DNA from: Amycolatopsis sp. GM8
Lineage (GTDB): Bacteria; Actinomycetota; Actinomycetes; Mycobacteriales; Pseudonocardiaceae
Assembly: GCF_021653975.1 (NCBI RefSeq)
Contig: NZ_JAJKFK010000002.1
Location: 496,001 to 560,000, forward strand
Direction of reading: 5' to 3'
DNA length: 64,000 nt
Part shown: positions 41,452 through 50,906 of the stretch, piece by piece
How the letters are laid out: every line of letters starts with the position of its first letter
Numbering within the stretch: the first letter of the stretch is position 1
Made by a program: the position numbers and the translations under genes
Notes under the pieces: generated by a model
The model's input: only the letters and a program-made list of their open reading frames with translations
Told to the model about the DNA's origin: nothing
The model's database searches: none

Positions 41452-42027
41452 CTAGTTCGCCTCCGGAGGCAACTTCGGCTCGATGATGTTGGCGATGTCG
41501 GACGCGATCTGGCAGGACTGAGCGGCATTGTCGGCAACCACGGAAATGTCCACCCGCGACTTCGGCCCGACCCTGAGTGACAGGATGCAACCGCCATTCA
41601 CCGTCTGGAGCTGCCGGGCTGCGTGGGAATTGACCTTGCCGTCGGTGACGGTGCCCCCGTTGGCACGGAGTTCATCAATCCCCTGCGTCGCCCGTATGTC
41701 GACACCGAAGCTAACCGAGTTGTCGTCGGCCGTTCGGCCATGCCAGCCACATGCACTCGTCGATCCGGACGCCTGGGTGTCGCCAACCTGACCGGGTCCC
41801 TGCGCCTTGAACTGAGCAGCCTCCTGAGCCGTGAGCAGGTCACATGGCTTTATCGCGGCCAAGGTCTCGTCCTGACCGGTGGACGCGTTGGCGGAAGAGG
41901 TCTGCGAGATCGAGGTACCGCCCGTGCTCGGCACTGGTTGGCCAGGCTGCTCGCTCGAGCAACCGCTCATGAGGGCCAGTCCCAATGCGGCAGTAGCGAA
42001 CAGGGACGTGTTCTTCAGAGTCGGCAT
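41452..42027 (-). CDS. DUF3558-family lipoprotein
   Basis: 191 residues. Signal peptide with lipobox LMSGC (Cys23), a Ser/Thr/Gly linker, then a domain with IKPCDLLTAQEAAQF, SACGWHGRTADDNSVSFGVD and NGGCILSLRVGPKSRVDISV; three domain cysteines. DUF3558 lipoproteins are abundant in Pseudonocardiaceae and often sit beside WXG100/PPE genes; function unknown. It ends 2 bases before the PPE-like start. Confidence 0.82.
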   Translation of the reverse strand: MPTLKNTSLFATAALGLALMSGCSSEQPGQPVPSTGGTSISQTSSANASTGQDETLAAIKPCDLLTAQEAAQFKAQGPGQVGDTQASGSTSACGWHGRTADDNSVSFGVDIRATQGIDELRANGGTVTDGKVNSHAARQLQTVNGGCILSLRVGPKSRVDISVVADNAAQSCQIASDIANIIEPKLPPEAN

Positions 42028-42030
42028 ACC

Positions 42031-42498
42031 TCAGACCTGGATCCCGCGGAACTTCTGCGCTACTTGATCGTCCATTTGTGAATAGTTCTTCTTGGCCTGT
42101 TCAAATGCCGCGCGGGCCTGCCGAACGACCTCGATAAGCGACCTGAGCGCCGTACTGTAGGACTGTGCGTCACCAGTTGCGACAAGCTGGGTGTGCTGCG
42201 CCACGGCATTCGCGTAGTCACTGTCTCCGAGCTGCGGCGCTTGCCCTGCCCCGTCAGCCGCGCGAAGAACATCCTGACCGATGTCCTCGAACTCGCGAAA
42301 CACGCGGATGTACTCGTTCGCGCCTTCTTCGCTGATCGCGAAGCCGCCGGAGTTGGCTGAGTCGACCAGCTTCTGGACCTCGGCCGAGGCCGACGCCACC
42401 GCGGTAGCGCTGAGCGCGCCGCCGACCGCGGCGCCTATCGCTCCCCCGATACCTGCGGCCGTCTGCGGCTGGCCCGCGTTCGGCACGAAGCCTGTCAT
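42031..42498 (-). CDS. PE/WXG100-like helical protein of the type VII module
   Basis: 155 residues. A small-residue N-terminus (GIGGAIGAAVGGALSATAVA) is followed by helical regions GGFAISEEGANEYIRVFREF and QARAAFEQAKKNYSQMDDQV. Size, helix content and position ahead of the lipoprotein/PPE-like genes suggest the partner of the PPE-like protein. No canonical WxG or YxxxD/E was found, so the family call is tentative. ATG preceded by GGGGGA. Confidence 0.6.
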   Translation of the reverse strand: MTGFVPNAGQPQTAAGIGGAIGAAVGGALSATAVASASAEVQKLVDSANSGGFAISEEGANEYIRVFREFEDIGQDVLRAADGAGQAPQLGDSDYANAVAQHTQLVATGDAQSYSTALRSLIEVVRQARAAFEQAKKNYSQMDDQVAQKFRGIQV

Positions 42499-42627
42499 CG
42501 CTGTCCCCCGTCTCGTCCGGTTACGTCGCGGAGTTTACTGGCGGCCGCCCGGTCGCAACCGCGCTTTCACACAGAAAACAACACTTCGACGCAACCGGAA
42601 CGAGCAGGGTTCCCGGCGCGCGGACGA

Positions 42628-44559
42628 TCACAGCTCGTACAGGCGCTGCCAGTTCTCCCGGCTGGTCAGCTGCGGCATCGCCCGCTTGTACTGGGCCTGC
42701 ACCGCCCGGCCTTCCTTGCGCAGCCGGTTGATCGTCCGCAGTCCGTGCTTGCCCAGCTCGAACATGCGGTCGCGATCGTACTTGCGGACCCGCACACCCT
42801 CCTGGTTGGCATCGGTCACCACGGCGGTGTCGAACAGCGCCACGTGCCACCAGCTGGCCTCGTCCATCGGGATCGCGCCCAGGCCGAACCGCGAACGGCC
42901 GCGCAGCCGGTCGACGATGCGCTTCACCAGCACCAGTCGCTGCAACGCGGGCCGGCCGCCGCCGTTGATGATGCCGATGTCGTTCGACGCGATACCCGGG
43001 ACCTCGGTCGGGTCGTACCGCTTCGTCTCCGGGTACCTGGCCCGGATCTCCCGGATCTCCTGCATCGCGGCGACCCCGCCGTCCCGCAGGATGTCCGGGC
43101 CCTCGAGGAAGTCCTCGACCGCCTTGATCAGGGTGTGCGTCAGGCCGTACTGCATCCCCAGCAGGTACCGGACCAGCTGCGCCGTCAGCACCCGCGCCAG
43201 CACGTTCACGTTGAACTCGCTGTGCAGCGCCGCGGTGATGATCGAGTTACGCAGATTGAAGTAGCGGTGCCACTCGTCCCAGTCCTTCCAGTGGAAGTCG
43301 GCGTGCCACACGCCCGCACCGGGCAGGGTCACCGTCGGGAAGCCGTGCTCCCGCGCCCGGTAGCTGTACTCGGCGTCGTCCCACTGGAAGAAGAACGGCA
43401 TCGGGTAGCCGACCTCACGCACGACCTCGTACGGGATCAGGCACGACCACCAGCCGTTGTACCCGGCGTCGAGCCGCCGCTCCTGCTTGTTCGGCTTACC
43501 CGTCTCCTCGTCGACCCCGAGCAGGTTCGCCGTGGACAGGCTGTGCTCGACCGGCATCCCCGGTTCGAGCGTGTTCAGCCGCGCATACTCCGCCCCGACG
43601 TGCAACTGGTGCGGGTGCAGCAGGTTCAGCATCTGACCGCCGACGATGACCGGGTTCGCGGCGCGGTTGGAGAACGCCGTCATCCGGATCACCAGGTCCG
43701 GCTCCAGCAGCACGTCGTCGTCCATGAACAGCACGTTCGCGTGCTCGGTGTCGGTGTGCCCGGCCACCTCGTACAGCCCGCGCGTGAACCCGCCGGCGCC
43801 ACCGAGGTTCGGCTGGGTGATGTAGTGCAGCTTCTCGCCCAGCGCGGCGGACACCTCGGCGAACCCGTCCCGCGACTCGACCCGGTCGGTGCCCTGGTCG
43901 GCGACGTAGATGGCGTCGAGCGTGTCCAGCGACGAGATGTCCCCGGCGAGCGCCTGCAGGTTCTTCAGGCAGTCGTCCGCGCGGTTCATCGTGCAGATGG
44001 TGACCGCGGTCGGCCGGATCTTCTCCGGCGGCTCGACGGTCCAGCGCACCCGCTCGGCGGTCAGCTGCTGACCCGCCTCGGTCTCCAGGTCCAGCCACAG
44101 CGCGCCGCCGTCGAGGAACTTGTCGAGCTTCAGGTCGAACGAGACCGCGAGCTTCTTGGCGCCGTCGATCTCCTGCGCGGCGACCGTGCGCGGTTCGCCT
44201 TCGAAGTCCGACGCGCGCACGGCCACCAGACCGGAGCCGGTGACGACCAGCTCGGCGCGGACCTCACGCACCGTGGTCCACCGCTGCCAGTAGCTGGCGG
44301 GGAAGCGACCGAAATAGGTGTTGCCGGAGACCCGTGCGGACTCTTCGAGACTGACGCTGTCGCGCTTGCGGGTGACGACCCCCGCCTGCACCTCGCCGTA
44401 CAGGTCCTTCGACACGACCGGCGCCGGGCCGGCATAGAGCCCGCGCTGGGTGGTCAGCCGCCCCTGGGGGGTGTGTTCGGAGAACGTGGTCTGCTCCTTG
44501 TCCGCGGCCGCGGAGGAGCCGTTGCCCCGCGTCGTGGCCGTCGCGGTCTTACCAGCCAT
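42628..44559 (-). CDS. glfT2: GlfT2-like galactofuranosyltransferase, paralogue B
   Basis: A 643-residue protein. The N-terminal domain has NTYFGRFPASYWQRWTTVRE, the GT2 core PTAVTICTMNRADDCLKNLQ, NLGGAGGFTRGLYEVAGH, metal site LFMDDDVLLEP, GGQMLNLLHP, YNGWWSCLIP, FFQWDDAEYSYRAREHGFPT and WHADFHWKDWDEW. Its GGQMLNL and YNGWW stretches are closer to M. tuberculosis GlfT2 than those of the paralogue at 34068-35945, so this is the better candidate for the housekeeping galactan polymerase. ATG 44559 follows GGAGGA; in-frame GTG 44589 and TTG 44598 exist. It lies beside GtrA/DprE1 rather than glf. Confidence 0.87.
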   Translation of the reverse strand: MAGKTATATTRGNGSSAAADKEQTTFSEHTPQGRLTTQRGLYAGPAPVVSKDLYGEVQAGVVTRKRDSVSLEESARVSGNTYFGRFPASYWQRWTTVREVRAELVVTGSGLVAVRASDFEGEPRTVAAQEIDGAKKLAVSFDLKLDKFLDGGALWLDLETEAGQQLTAERVRWTVEPPEKIRPTAVTICTMNRADDCLKNLQALAGDISSLDTLDAIYVADQGTDRVESRDGFAEVSAALGEKLHYITQPNLGGAGGFTRGLYEVAGHTDTEHANVLFMDDDVLLEPDLVIRMTAFSNRAANPVIVGGQMLNLLHPHQLHVGAEYARLNTLEPGMPVEHSLSTANLLGVDEETGKPNKQERRLDAGYNGWWSCLIPYEVVREVGYPMPFFFQWDDAEYSYRAREHGFPTVTLPGAGVWHADFHWKDWDEWHRYFNLRNSIITAALHSEFNVNVLARVLTAQLVRYLLGMQYGLTHTLIKAVEDFLEGPDILRDGGVAAMQEIREIRARYPETKRYDPTEVPGIASNDIGIINGGGRPALQRLVLVKRIVDRLRGRSRFGLGAIPMDEASWWHVALFDTAVVTDANQEGVRVRKYDRDRMFELGKHGLRTINRLRKEGRAVQAQYKRAMPQLTSRENWQRLYEL

Positions 44560-44621
44560 GAGTTCGCTGTCCTCCAGGGATTCGGTCACGCCGGGCAAAC
44601 TACACGTGAGTTTTTCACACG

Positions 44622-45101
44622 CTAGGTGGTGGGTTGTTCACGGAACACGACCCACTTGAGCATCACGAAGTTGATCGCGGTCGCCGTGCCCTGGGAGATC
44701 ACCCACGCCAGCGTGGCCTTCCAGGCGAGGCTGTCCGGCAGCACCACCAGCATCAGCGCGTTCATGCCGACCGCGACGAAGAACGTCACGGTATAGAGCA
44801 GCACGAAACTGCCGACCTGACCGGCGCCTTGTTTGCGGCCCGCGGAAAACGTGAATTTCCGGTTAAGGAAATACGCGGTGGTGGTGCCGATGATGAAACT
44901 GATCGCCCGCGCCACCGTGTCCCACGGCGCGTGGTCCAGGCCCAGCGCGCGTTCGCCGGTGTACACCCCGAGATCGAGACAAGCACACAAGCCGCCGATG
45001 AGAGCGAAGCGCACCAGCTGGCCGAGCAGGCCGGGCGCGGCTTTCGGCGTTTCCGTCGACTCCTGCGGTTCCGTGGACACCACTGCGCACCTCACCGGCA
45101 T
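44622..45101 (-). CDS. GtrA-family membrane protein (Rv3789-like)
   Basis: 159 residues with four transmembrane helices: GQLVRFALIGGLCACLDLGV, FIIGTTTAYFLNRKFTFSAG, VGSFVLLYTVTFFVAVGMNA and AWVISQGTATAINFVMLKWV. The NRKFTF motif is diagnostic for GtrA. The M. tuberculosis homologue Rv3789 sits next to dprE1 and has been linked to arabinan synthesis. Start is uncertain: ATG 45101 or GTG at 45083. It diverges from dprE1 across 75 bases. Confidence 0.87.
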   Translation of the reverse strand: MPVRCAVVSTEPQESTETPKAAPGLLGQLVRFALIGGLCACLDLGVYTGERALGLDHAPWDTVARAISFIIGTTTAYFLNRKFTFSAGRKQGAGQVGSFVLLYTVTFFVAVGMNALMLVVLPDSLAWKATLAWVISQGTATAINFVMLKWVVFREQPTT

Positions 45102-45176
45102 GGGATTTCCAGGACGCGGAAAGTGTAGAAGCGATGCGCCGCAAGCCGCCGATCGGGGATCGTTACCCTGGTTCGG

Positions 45177-46559
45177 GTGAACGCGACGACTCCCGATTTC
45201 CCGACCGAGCGGCGGACACTGACCGGTTGGGGCCGCACGGCTCCGACCACGGCGGACGTGCTCAGCACGCCGGATGTGGAGGTCATCGCCCGCGCGGTGA
45301 CCCAGGCCGGCGAGCGGGGCGTGATCGCGCGCGGGCTGGGCCGTTCCTACGGCGACCCCGCGCAGAACGCGGGCGGCCTGGTCGTCGACATGACCCCGCT
45401 GGACCGCATCCATTCGATCGACCCCGACAGCGGGGTGGTCGATCTCGACGCGGGCGTGAGCCTGGACCAGCTGATGAAGGCGGCGCTGCCGCACGGGCTG
45501 TGGGTGCCGGTGCTGCCGGGGACCCGCCAGGTGACCATCGGCGGCGCGATCGCCAACGACATCCACGGCAAGAACCACCACAGCGCGGGCAGTTTCGGCA
45601 ACCACGTGGTGTCGATGGATCTGATCACCGCGGACGGCCAGGTGCACACGCTGACGCCGGAAGGCCCCGAGGCCGAGCTGTTCTGGGCGACCGTCGCGGG
45701 TGTCGGGCTGACCGGGATCATCGTGCGCGCCAAGGTCAAGATGAAGAAGACCGAGAGCGCGTACTTCATCGTGGACGCGGACCGCACGTCGAACCTGGAC
45801 GAGACGCTGGCCCTGTTCACCGATGGTTCGGACCTCAACTACGACTACTCGATGTCGGTGCCGGACCTCATCAACTCCGACTCGCGGCTGGGCCGCGCCA
45901 CGTTTTCCCGCGGCTCGCTGGCGAAACTCGACCAGCTGCCGCCGAAACTGCGCGCGGACCCGTTGAAGTTCGACGCGCCGCAGCTGATGACGCTGCCCGA
46001 CGTGTTCCCGAACGGGCTGGGCAACAAGCTGACTTTCGGGCTGCTCAACAACGTCTGGCAGCGCACCGTGCCGCAGAAGGGCGTGCGCGGGAAGATCCAG
46101 AACCTGACGCAGTTCTACCACCCGCTGGACATGCTCAGCGAGTGGAACCGCGCCTACGGCTCCAAGGGTTTCCTGCAGTACCAGTTCTCGATGCCGTTCG
46201 GCCGCGAGGACGAGCTGAAGCACCTGTGCCGCCGGATCGCGACCTCGGGTCACTACTCGTTCCTCAACGTGTTCAAGCGGATGGGCGAGGGCAACGCCGC
46301 GCCGCTGTCCTGGCCGTCGCCGGGCTGGATGCTCAGCGTGGACTTCCCGATCAAGGCCGGCCTGAGCCGGTTCTGCATCGAACTGGACGACGAGGTGCTG
46401 GCCGCCGGTGGCCGGCTGTACACGGCGAAGGACTCGCGCACCACGCCGGAGATGTTCGCGAAGATGTACCCGCGACTCGAAGAGTGGCGCAAGGTCCGGC
46501 ATTCCGTTGACCCCGAAGGCGTTTTCGCCTCAGACATGAGCCGGAGGCTCGAACTGTGA
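45177..46559 (+). CDS. dprE1: Decaprenylphosphoryl-beta-D-ribose 2'-oxidase DprE1
   Basis: A 460-residue FAD oxidase: [52 protein letters not shown] and the C-terminal [14 protein letters not shown] and [12 protein letters not shown] blocks identify it. With DprE2 it epimerises decaprenyl-phosphoribose to the arabinose donor. At the place of the benzothiazinone-reactive Cys387 the sequence reads [10 protein letters not shown]; with the GTG 45177 start the serine is residue 387. Mycobacteria with this change are resistant, so natural insensitivity is likely. It overlaps dprE2 by four bases. Confidence 0.95.
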   Translation: MNATTPDFPTERRTLTGWGRTAPTTADVLSTPDVEVIARAVTQAGERGVIARGLGRSYGDPAQNAGGLVVDMTPLDRIHSIDPDSGVVDLDAGVSLDQLMKAALPHGLWVPVLPGTRQVTIGGAIANDIHGKNHHSAGSFGNHVVSMDLITADGQVHTLTPEGPEAELFWATVAGVGLTGIIVRAKVKMKKTESAYFIVDADRTSNLDETLALFTDGSDLNYDYSMSVPDLINSDSRLGRATFSRGSLAKLDQLPPKLRADPLKFDAPQLMTLPDVFPNGLGNKLTFGLLNNVWQRTVPQKGVRGKIQNLTQFYHPLDMLSEWNRAYGSKGFLQYQFSMPFGREDELKHLCRRIATSGHYSFLNVFKRMGEGNAAPLSWPSPGWMLSVDFPIKAGLSRFCIELDDEVLAAGGRLYTAKDSRTTPEMFAKMYPRLEEWRKVRHSVDPEGVFASDMSRRLEL

Positions 46560-47311
46560 TCGACGCGGTAGGCAACCCCCAGTCGCTTTTGCTGCTCGGC
46601 GGCACTTCGGACATCGCGCTCGCGATCGCCGGCAAGTACCTCGCCGAGCGCCCGGCCAGGGTCGTGCTCGCGGCCCGCGCGACCGAGCGCCGCAAGCTCG
46701 CCGCGGAGCAGCTGCGCGCGGCCGGCGCCGAAGTGTCCGAAGTGGACTTCGACGCGAAGGACATGGCTTCGCACCCCGGCATGCTGGACCGGGCTTTCGC
46801 CGACGGCGACATCGACGTCACGGTCGTCGCGTTCGGTTTGCTCGGCGACGCCGAGGAAATGTGGCAGGACCACGCGAAGGCCGTCGAACTGGCCACGGTG
46901 AACTACACGGCCGCGGTGTCGGTCGGGGTGGCGCTGGCGGACAAGCTGAAGAAGCAGGGTCACGGCCAGATCATCGCGCTGTCCTCGGTGGCCGGTGAGC
47001 GGGTGCGCCGCTCGAACTTCATGTACGGCTCGACGAAGGCCGGGTTCGACGGGTTCTTCCTCTGCCTCGGCGAAGCGCTCGCCCCGCACGGCGCGAGTGT
47101 CACCGTCGTCCGCCCCGGCCAGGTCAGGACGAAGATGACCGAGGGCATCGGCAAGGCGCCGCTGGAGCAGACCGCGGACCAGGTCGCCGAGATCGCGGTG
47201 GACGCGGCGCGCAAGGGCAAGGACCTGGTGTGGGCGCCCGCCCAGTTCCGGCTGGTGATGGCCGTGCTGCGGCACATTCCGCGACCGATCTTCCGGAAGC
47301 TGCCGATCTGA
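46556..47311 (+). CDS. dprE2: Decaprenylphosphoryl-D-2-keto-erythropentose reductase DprE2
   Basis: A 251-residue short-chain dehydrogenase: [19 protein letters not shown] (cofactor loop), [16 protein letters not shown], the catalytic serine in [10 protein letters not shown] and YxxxK as MYGSTKAG, with the C-terminal [20 protein letters not shown] tail that touches the membrane. It reduces the DprE1 keto product to decaprenyl-phosphoarabinose. GTG 46556 overlaps the dprE1 stop. In M. tuberculosis aftA and embCAB follow; here they do not, and aftA is found at 56-58 kb. Confidence 0.95.
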   Translation: MIDAVGNPQSLLLLGGTSDIALAIAGKYLAERPARVVLAARATERRKLAAEQLRAAGAEVSEVDFDAKDMASHPGMLDRAFADGDIDVTVVAFGLLGDAEEMWQDHAKAVELATVNYTAAVSVGVALADKLKKQGHGQIIALSSVAGERVRRSNFMYGSTKAGFDGFFLCLGEALAPHGASVTVVRPGQVRTKMTEGIGKAPLEQTADQVAEIAVDAARKGKDLVWAPAQFRLVMAVLRHIPRPIFRKLPI

Positions 47312-47664
47312 TTCACTTTCCCTTGGGGAGTTCGTGGCTCCGGGAGAGGTTCTCGGCGCGATCCGGCAGGCGACGGCGGTTTCGGTGTGACGGGTTGGCG
47401 GCCGGTGCCGGTCGCCGTGCGTGCCGGCGGTTCGGGAAGGGCCGTGGCGGCGACGCCGGAGGTCGAACCGGAGGAATTCGGCGGACCGATCCCGAGGCGT
47501 GAATGATGACGGCCGCATCGCAGGCATTCCAGGTGGAACCCGGGGCGCCTACACGGGCCGCAGCGTGCCGCCGCCGCAGGCGATCCAGCTAGATTTCGCC
47601 GACGGGTCAACGCTGCTGCTGCGTGATCCGATGGCGGCGGCCCGCGTCGCGCGTCACTGACCGG
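47312..47664. other. Intergenic region after dprE2
   Basis: No well-supported gene. Three short plus-strand stretches in different frames look faintly coding: from GTG 47334, GTG 47417, and GTG 47499 to 47660 (ending QLDFADGSTLLLRDPMAAAR). None has a good ribosome-binding site. They may be remnants of a gene lost from the position where mycobacteria carry aftA/emb. Confidence 0.4.
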
Positions 47665-49782
47665 TTACTGGCTCAGCCAGTAGCCGAACGAGTTGTAGAT
47701 CGGGTATGGGTTCAGCAGCGGCCTCGGCTGGGTGATCTCGATGCGTGCGGTCGGCCCGGTGATCAGCGAGCCCGGGATCGTGTAGGTGTAGGTCGCCCAG
47801 CCGCCGCGATCGGGTTCGCGTGTCCAGGTGCCCGCCGGTTTGCCGTCGACCAGCACCGACATGTCCGGCACGATCTTGTTCATCGCGGTGCGTGCGGTGA
47901 TCGTCAGCGGCCGGCCCGGTTCCAGGTTGTGCGCGGTGAACGCCTCGCCGCCGGCGATGGTGCGGCCGCTGTCGACGACGTCGCCGACCCGCGCGACGAT
48001 GCTCAGCGGCTGCATGCCGACCTCCGCCATCAGCGGTTCGTACCCGTGCGCCGCCTCGTTGCGCATATCGCCGACGTTGACGTAATCGCGCAGTTCACCC
48101 GGAACACGCTGGAGGTCACCGCTGCCGGCGAGTGTCCAGTCCGCGCGCCACACGTCGAGCTCGTCGAACGGCACGATGAGGTTGCCGCCGATGTCCCGCG
48201 GCGTCTGCACCTTGAACTCCTGCACCGGTTCCGGGTCCAGGATGCCGACCTGCCGCAGCATGTCCATCGACACGCCGGGGCCGGTGTCGTACGTCGCGAA
48301 GTAGGCCGGTCGCTGACTCGGTGGCAGCTGCCGCAGCGCCTCGTACAGCGAGCCGATGCCGTTGTTCGACGGCTCGGCCAGCCCGTTGGTGCCGAGGCCG
48401 ATCAGGTCGATGACGTGGTGCTTGCCGAAGTACGCGACCGCGCCGACGTCCTTCACCGCGACGCTCACCCCCGGCGGCAGGTTGCCGCTGACCCAGGCAC
48501 CGACCGAAACGTCGGTGTCGCGGATCGTCTCGGCGTCGCGGCCGAACCGGACGATCCAGGTCGGCAGGGCGACCAGCGAGAACACGAGCACGATCGCGAG
48601 CCCGCCGTGCAGCGTGGCCCGGCGCGCCGGATGCGGCACCGCCCGCGTGATGCCGTAGGCGCCGGCCACCGCGAACAGCAGGATCAGCGGCAGGAAAGGC
48701 TGTTCGTAGCGCAGGTTGTGCACCAGCACGGTGTTCAAAGTGGACACTGACACCAGCACCGCGAGCAGCCCGGCGACGAGCGCCACGAACACCGGCTGCC
48801 ACGCCCGCCGCACCATGATCAGGTAGACCGCGCCGGCGAAGAACAGCAGCAGCGCACCCGGGAAAGCGAAGTCTCCGTTGGTGAAACCGAGGAAGATGCC
48901 GGCGACCTTGCGCAGGTTGTCCGTGGTGCGGTCGACGAACTCGCCGAAGTAGAACATCGGCCGGTCGTGCAGCAGCGACTTGGCCTGGATGCCGTTGGCC
49001 GACGTGGTGCCGGTGGCGATCGTGTAGAACACCAGCTGCGCCACCCCGGCGAGCAGCGGGAGCAACGTCCACGGCCAGCGCGCGAGAGTCCGCACGAGAC
49101 CGGTCGTGCGGCGCTGCGTCCACAGGATCCACCAGGACGCGAGCGTCAGGACGGCCGCGAAGATCAGCCCTTCCGGCCGGACGATCGCGAGCAGCACGCC
49201 GACGAGCGGGGTGAACAGGAACAGCCCGCTGGGCACCTCGTGCACGAACACCAGCACCGTCGAGACGACGAGCAGCATCGTCAGGCCGACTTCCATCCCG
49301 CTGCTGCTGCCCCACAGCACCGGCCCGCTGACCGCGAGCAGCACCCCGGTCCACGCGCCGACCGAGCGCGCCACGAGCCGCGAGCCGAGCCGATACACCA
49401 GCGCGGCGCTGATCGCGAAGCACAGCAGGTTGAAACCCATCGCGAAGGCGAGGAACCACGGGCCATGGAACCCGATCGCATACGCCGCCCCGAGGACCAG
49501 CGCGTACAGGAAGCTGCTGGCGCCGGTGCTGATCGGGTCGCCGGTGTTGTACTGGAAGAAGTGCCCCAGCCCGATCTGCCGCCCGTACTGCAGATGGATG
49601 TACACGTCGTCGAGCGGCCCGATGAGCTTGCCCTGGTTCGCGGCGAGATCGGAGATGATGAACAGCGCGCCGAGGAGCAGCGCGAGACCGCCGATCAGCC
49701 ACGGGTACGGATCGCGCTTCCTGGCGCTCGCGGCTCGGCGGATTTCGCTGGTCTCGCGGGTTGCGTTCAGCACTTCGATCAC
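47665..49782 (-). CDS. GT-C membrane glycosyltransferase-like protein (AftB-like layout)
   Basis: 705 residues with about eleven transmembrane helices and a C-terminal extracytoplasmic domain of about 250 residues. After the first helix it has GPLDDVYIHLQYGRQIGLGH, FFQYNTGDPISTGASSFLYA, the xDD and NxG...TSxxL motif layout of arabinofuranosyl/mannosyl GT-C enzymes such as AftB. The tail contains ADIxxHHVIDLIGLGTNG-like and carbohydrate-binding-like beta sequence (ARIEITQPRPLLNPYPIYNS). Decaprenyl-phosphoarabinose from the adjacent dprE1/E2 is a plausible donor. Start at 49782 has an RNA-polymerase-side neighbour only 21 bases away. Confidence 0.75.
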   Translation of the reverse strand: MIEVLNATRETSEIRRAASARKRDPYPWLIGGLALLLGALFIISDLAANQGKLIGPLDDVYIHLQYGRQIGLGHFFQYNTGDPISTGASSFLYALVLGAAYAIGFHGPWFLAFAMGFNLLCFAISAALVYRLGSRLVARSVGAWTGVLLAVSGPVLWGSSSGMEVGLTMLLVVSTVLVFVHEVPSGLFLFTPLVGVLLAIVRPEGLIFAAVLTLASWWILWTQRRTTGLVRTLARWPWTLLPLLAGVAQLVFYTIATGTTSANGIQAKSLLHDRPMFYFGEFVDRTTDNLRKVAGIFLGFTNGDFAFPGALLLFFAGAVYLIMVRRAWQPVFVALVAGLLAVLVSVSTLNTVLVHNLRYEQPFLPLILLFAVAGAYGITRAVPHPARRATLHGGLAIVLVFSLVALPTWIVRFGRDAETIRDTDVSVGAWVSGNLPPGVSVAVKDVGAVAYFGKHHVIDLIGLGTNGLAEPSNNGIGSLYEALRQLPPSQRPAYFATYDTGPGVSMDMLRQVGILDPEPVQEFKVQTPRDIGGNLIVPFDELDVWRADWTLAGSGDLQRVPGELRDYVNVGDMRNEAAHGYEPLMAEVGMQPLSIVARVGDVVDSGRTIAGGEAFTAHNLEPGRPLTITARTAMNKIVPDMSVLVDGKPAGTWTREPDRGGWATYTYTIPGSLITGPTARIEITQPRPLLNPYPIYNSFGYWLSQ

Positions 49783-49803
49783 ACGGAACTGTACGTTCCC
49801 GGC

Positions 49804-50244
49804 TCAGCCCGGGTTGCCCGCACCCCGTACCCAGGCGTTGAACAGCAGGTCACGGTGCAGCTCGCGGTATCGGGCGAGTTCTCCGATATGCACCGTTTTC
49901 GCCCACGTGCCGGCGTCGGTCTGCACGAACCCGTCGCGCGGCATCGCGGCCATGTCGTCGCCGAGGTAGTACAGGCCGGTCGCGCCGTCCTCGCCGATGC
50001 TGATCACCTGGCACTGGTGCCCGCGGTAGTCGGCGACGGTGGTCACCTCGGCGAGCCGGTCGCAGCGCGCCAGCGGAACCGTCGCCAGCCATTGGCCGTC
50101 CTGCTCGGCGAACAGTTCCGGGTCCGGATTTTCCGTTTGGCGCGAGAAAAGCGTGACGGCGTCTTCGCGCGGGTACGAGCTCGCCTGGTACTCGCGGCCG
50201 TCGACGGTCGCGAGGATGCCCGAGCGTGGACGCTGGTAGGTCAT
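49804..50244 (-). CDS. Immunity-like protein, single domain (partner of orphan toxin module)
   Basis: 146 residues. RSGILATVDGREYQASSY, CDRLAEVTTVADYRGHQCQV, GLYYLGDDM and WAKTVHIGELARY recur in the proteins at 50903-51349 and, twice, at 53912-54652. It follows the orphan toxin module with an ATGA overlap, the order expected for a toxin-immunity pair. Soluble, beta-rich. The family was not recognised by name; the immunity role is inferred from pairing and paralogy. Confidence 0.65.
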   Translation of the reverse strand: MTYQRPRSGILATVDGREYQASSYPREDAVTLFSRQTENPDPELFAEQDGQWLATVPLARCDRLAEVTTVADYRGHQCQVISIGEDGATGLYYLGDDMAAMPRDGFVQTDAGTWAKTVHIGELARYRELHRDLLFNAWVRGAGNPG

Positions 50245-50906
50245 CGCACGTGCCCCCAGCCGAACGCCTCACCGCGGTAGACGGCGATCGTCTTCCGCAC
50301 CGGGTACTGGACGATCTGGGCTCCCGCCGGAATCGGGCCGAACCGCCGCCAGCGTTCGGGCACCCCGGTGTCCGGGTCGGCGGTCAGGCCGGTGCCGGTG
50401 TACGGCCACGGCCGGACCTCGCGGCGGAACGTGTTCGGATCCACCCCGGCGCGTTCCGCGGCCTGTGCCATGGCCGCGGCGACGAGTTCCACTTCGGCGT
50501 GATCCGGCGGGAAACCCTGCTCGGGATAGGGCTGAGACGGCGCGCCGAGCGGGGTCACGTACTGCGCCGGGTCGACCGCCGGGAACTCCAGCGTGTGCAG
50601 TGCCGGCTGGTCGGAATGAAACGGGCTGTGCGGATAGTCCAGTCGCAGCGCCCGCACGAAGTCCGCCGGCGCGCGCAGTTCCGCGCAGTCCTGCTTGCGG
50701 ACGACGGTGCCGCCGACGAGCCGGTAGTCGAACGGCGGCGCCTGGCCCCACACACCGGGCGAAACCTCGTGCCGCAGGTATCGCGCACCGCTGCCGGGGC
50801 GCAGGACCTTGAGCATGATCGTGCCGGGCTCGATCACCACGACCCGCTGCACGCGCGCCACCAGCTCACGTTCCTGGTCGCTCAGGCGACCCGACCCGGG
50901 GATCAC
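50241..50906 (-). CDS. Orphan toxin C-terminal module
   Basis: 221 residues, homologous along their length to the C-terminal half of the 51349-52560 protein: compare GSGRLSDQERELVARVQ with GSGQLTQRERELVAQAQ, LRLDYPHSPFHSDQPALHTL with NRLDYGGTPYTSGMPEVHVI, and WPYTGTGLTADPDTGVPER with WPYSGIGVTADKDMGVPER. It lacks the helical delivery region, the hallmark of an orphan module that can recombine onto the full-length toxin. GTG 50906 overlaps the preceding immunity-like gene (GTGA). Confidence 0.65.
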   Translation of the reverse strand: MIPGSGRLSDQERELVARVQRVVVIEPGTIMLKVLRPGSGARYLRHEVSPGVWGQAPPFDYRLVGGTVVRKQDCAELRAPADFVRALRLDYPHSPFHSDQPALHTLEFPAVDPAQYVTPLGAPSQPYPEQGFPPDHAEVELVAAAMAQAAERAGVDPNTFRREVRPWPYTGTGLTADPDTGVPERWRRFGPIPAGAQIVQYPVRKTIAVYRGEAFGWGHVR

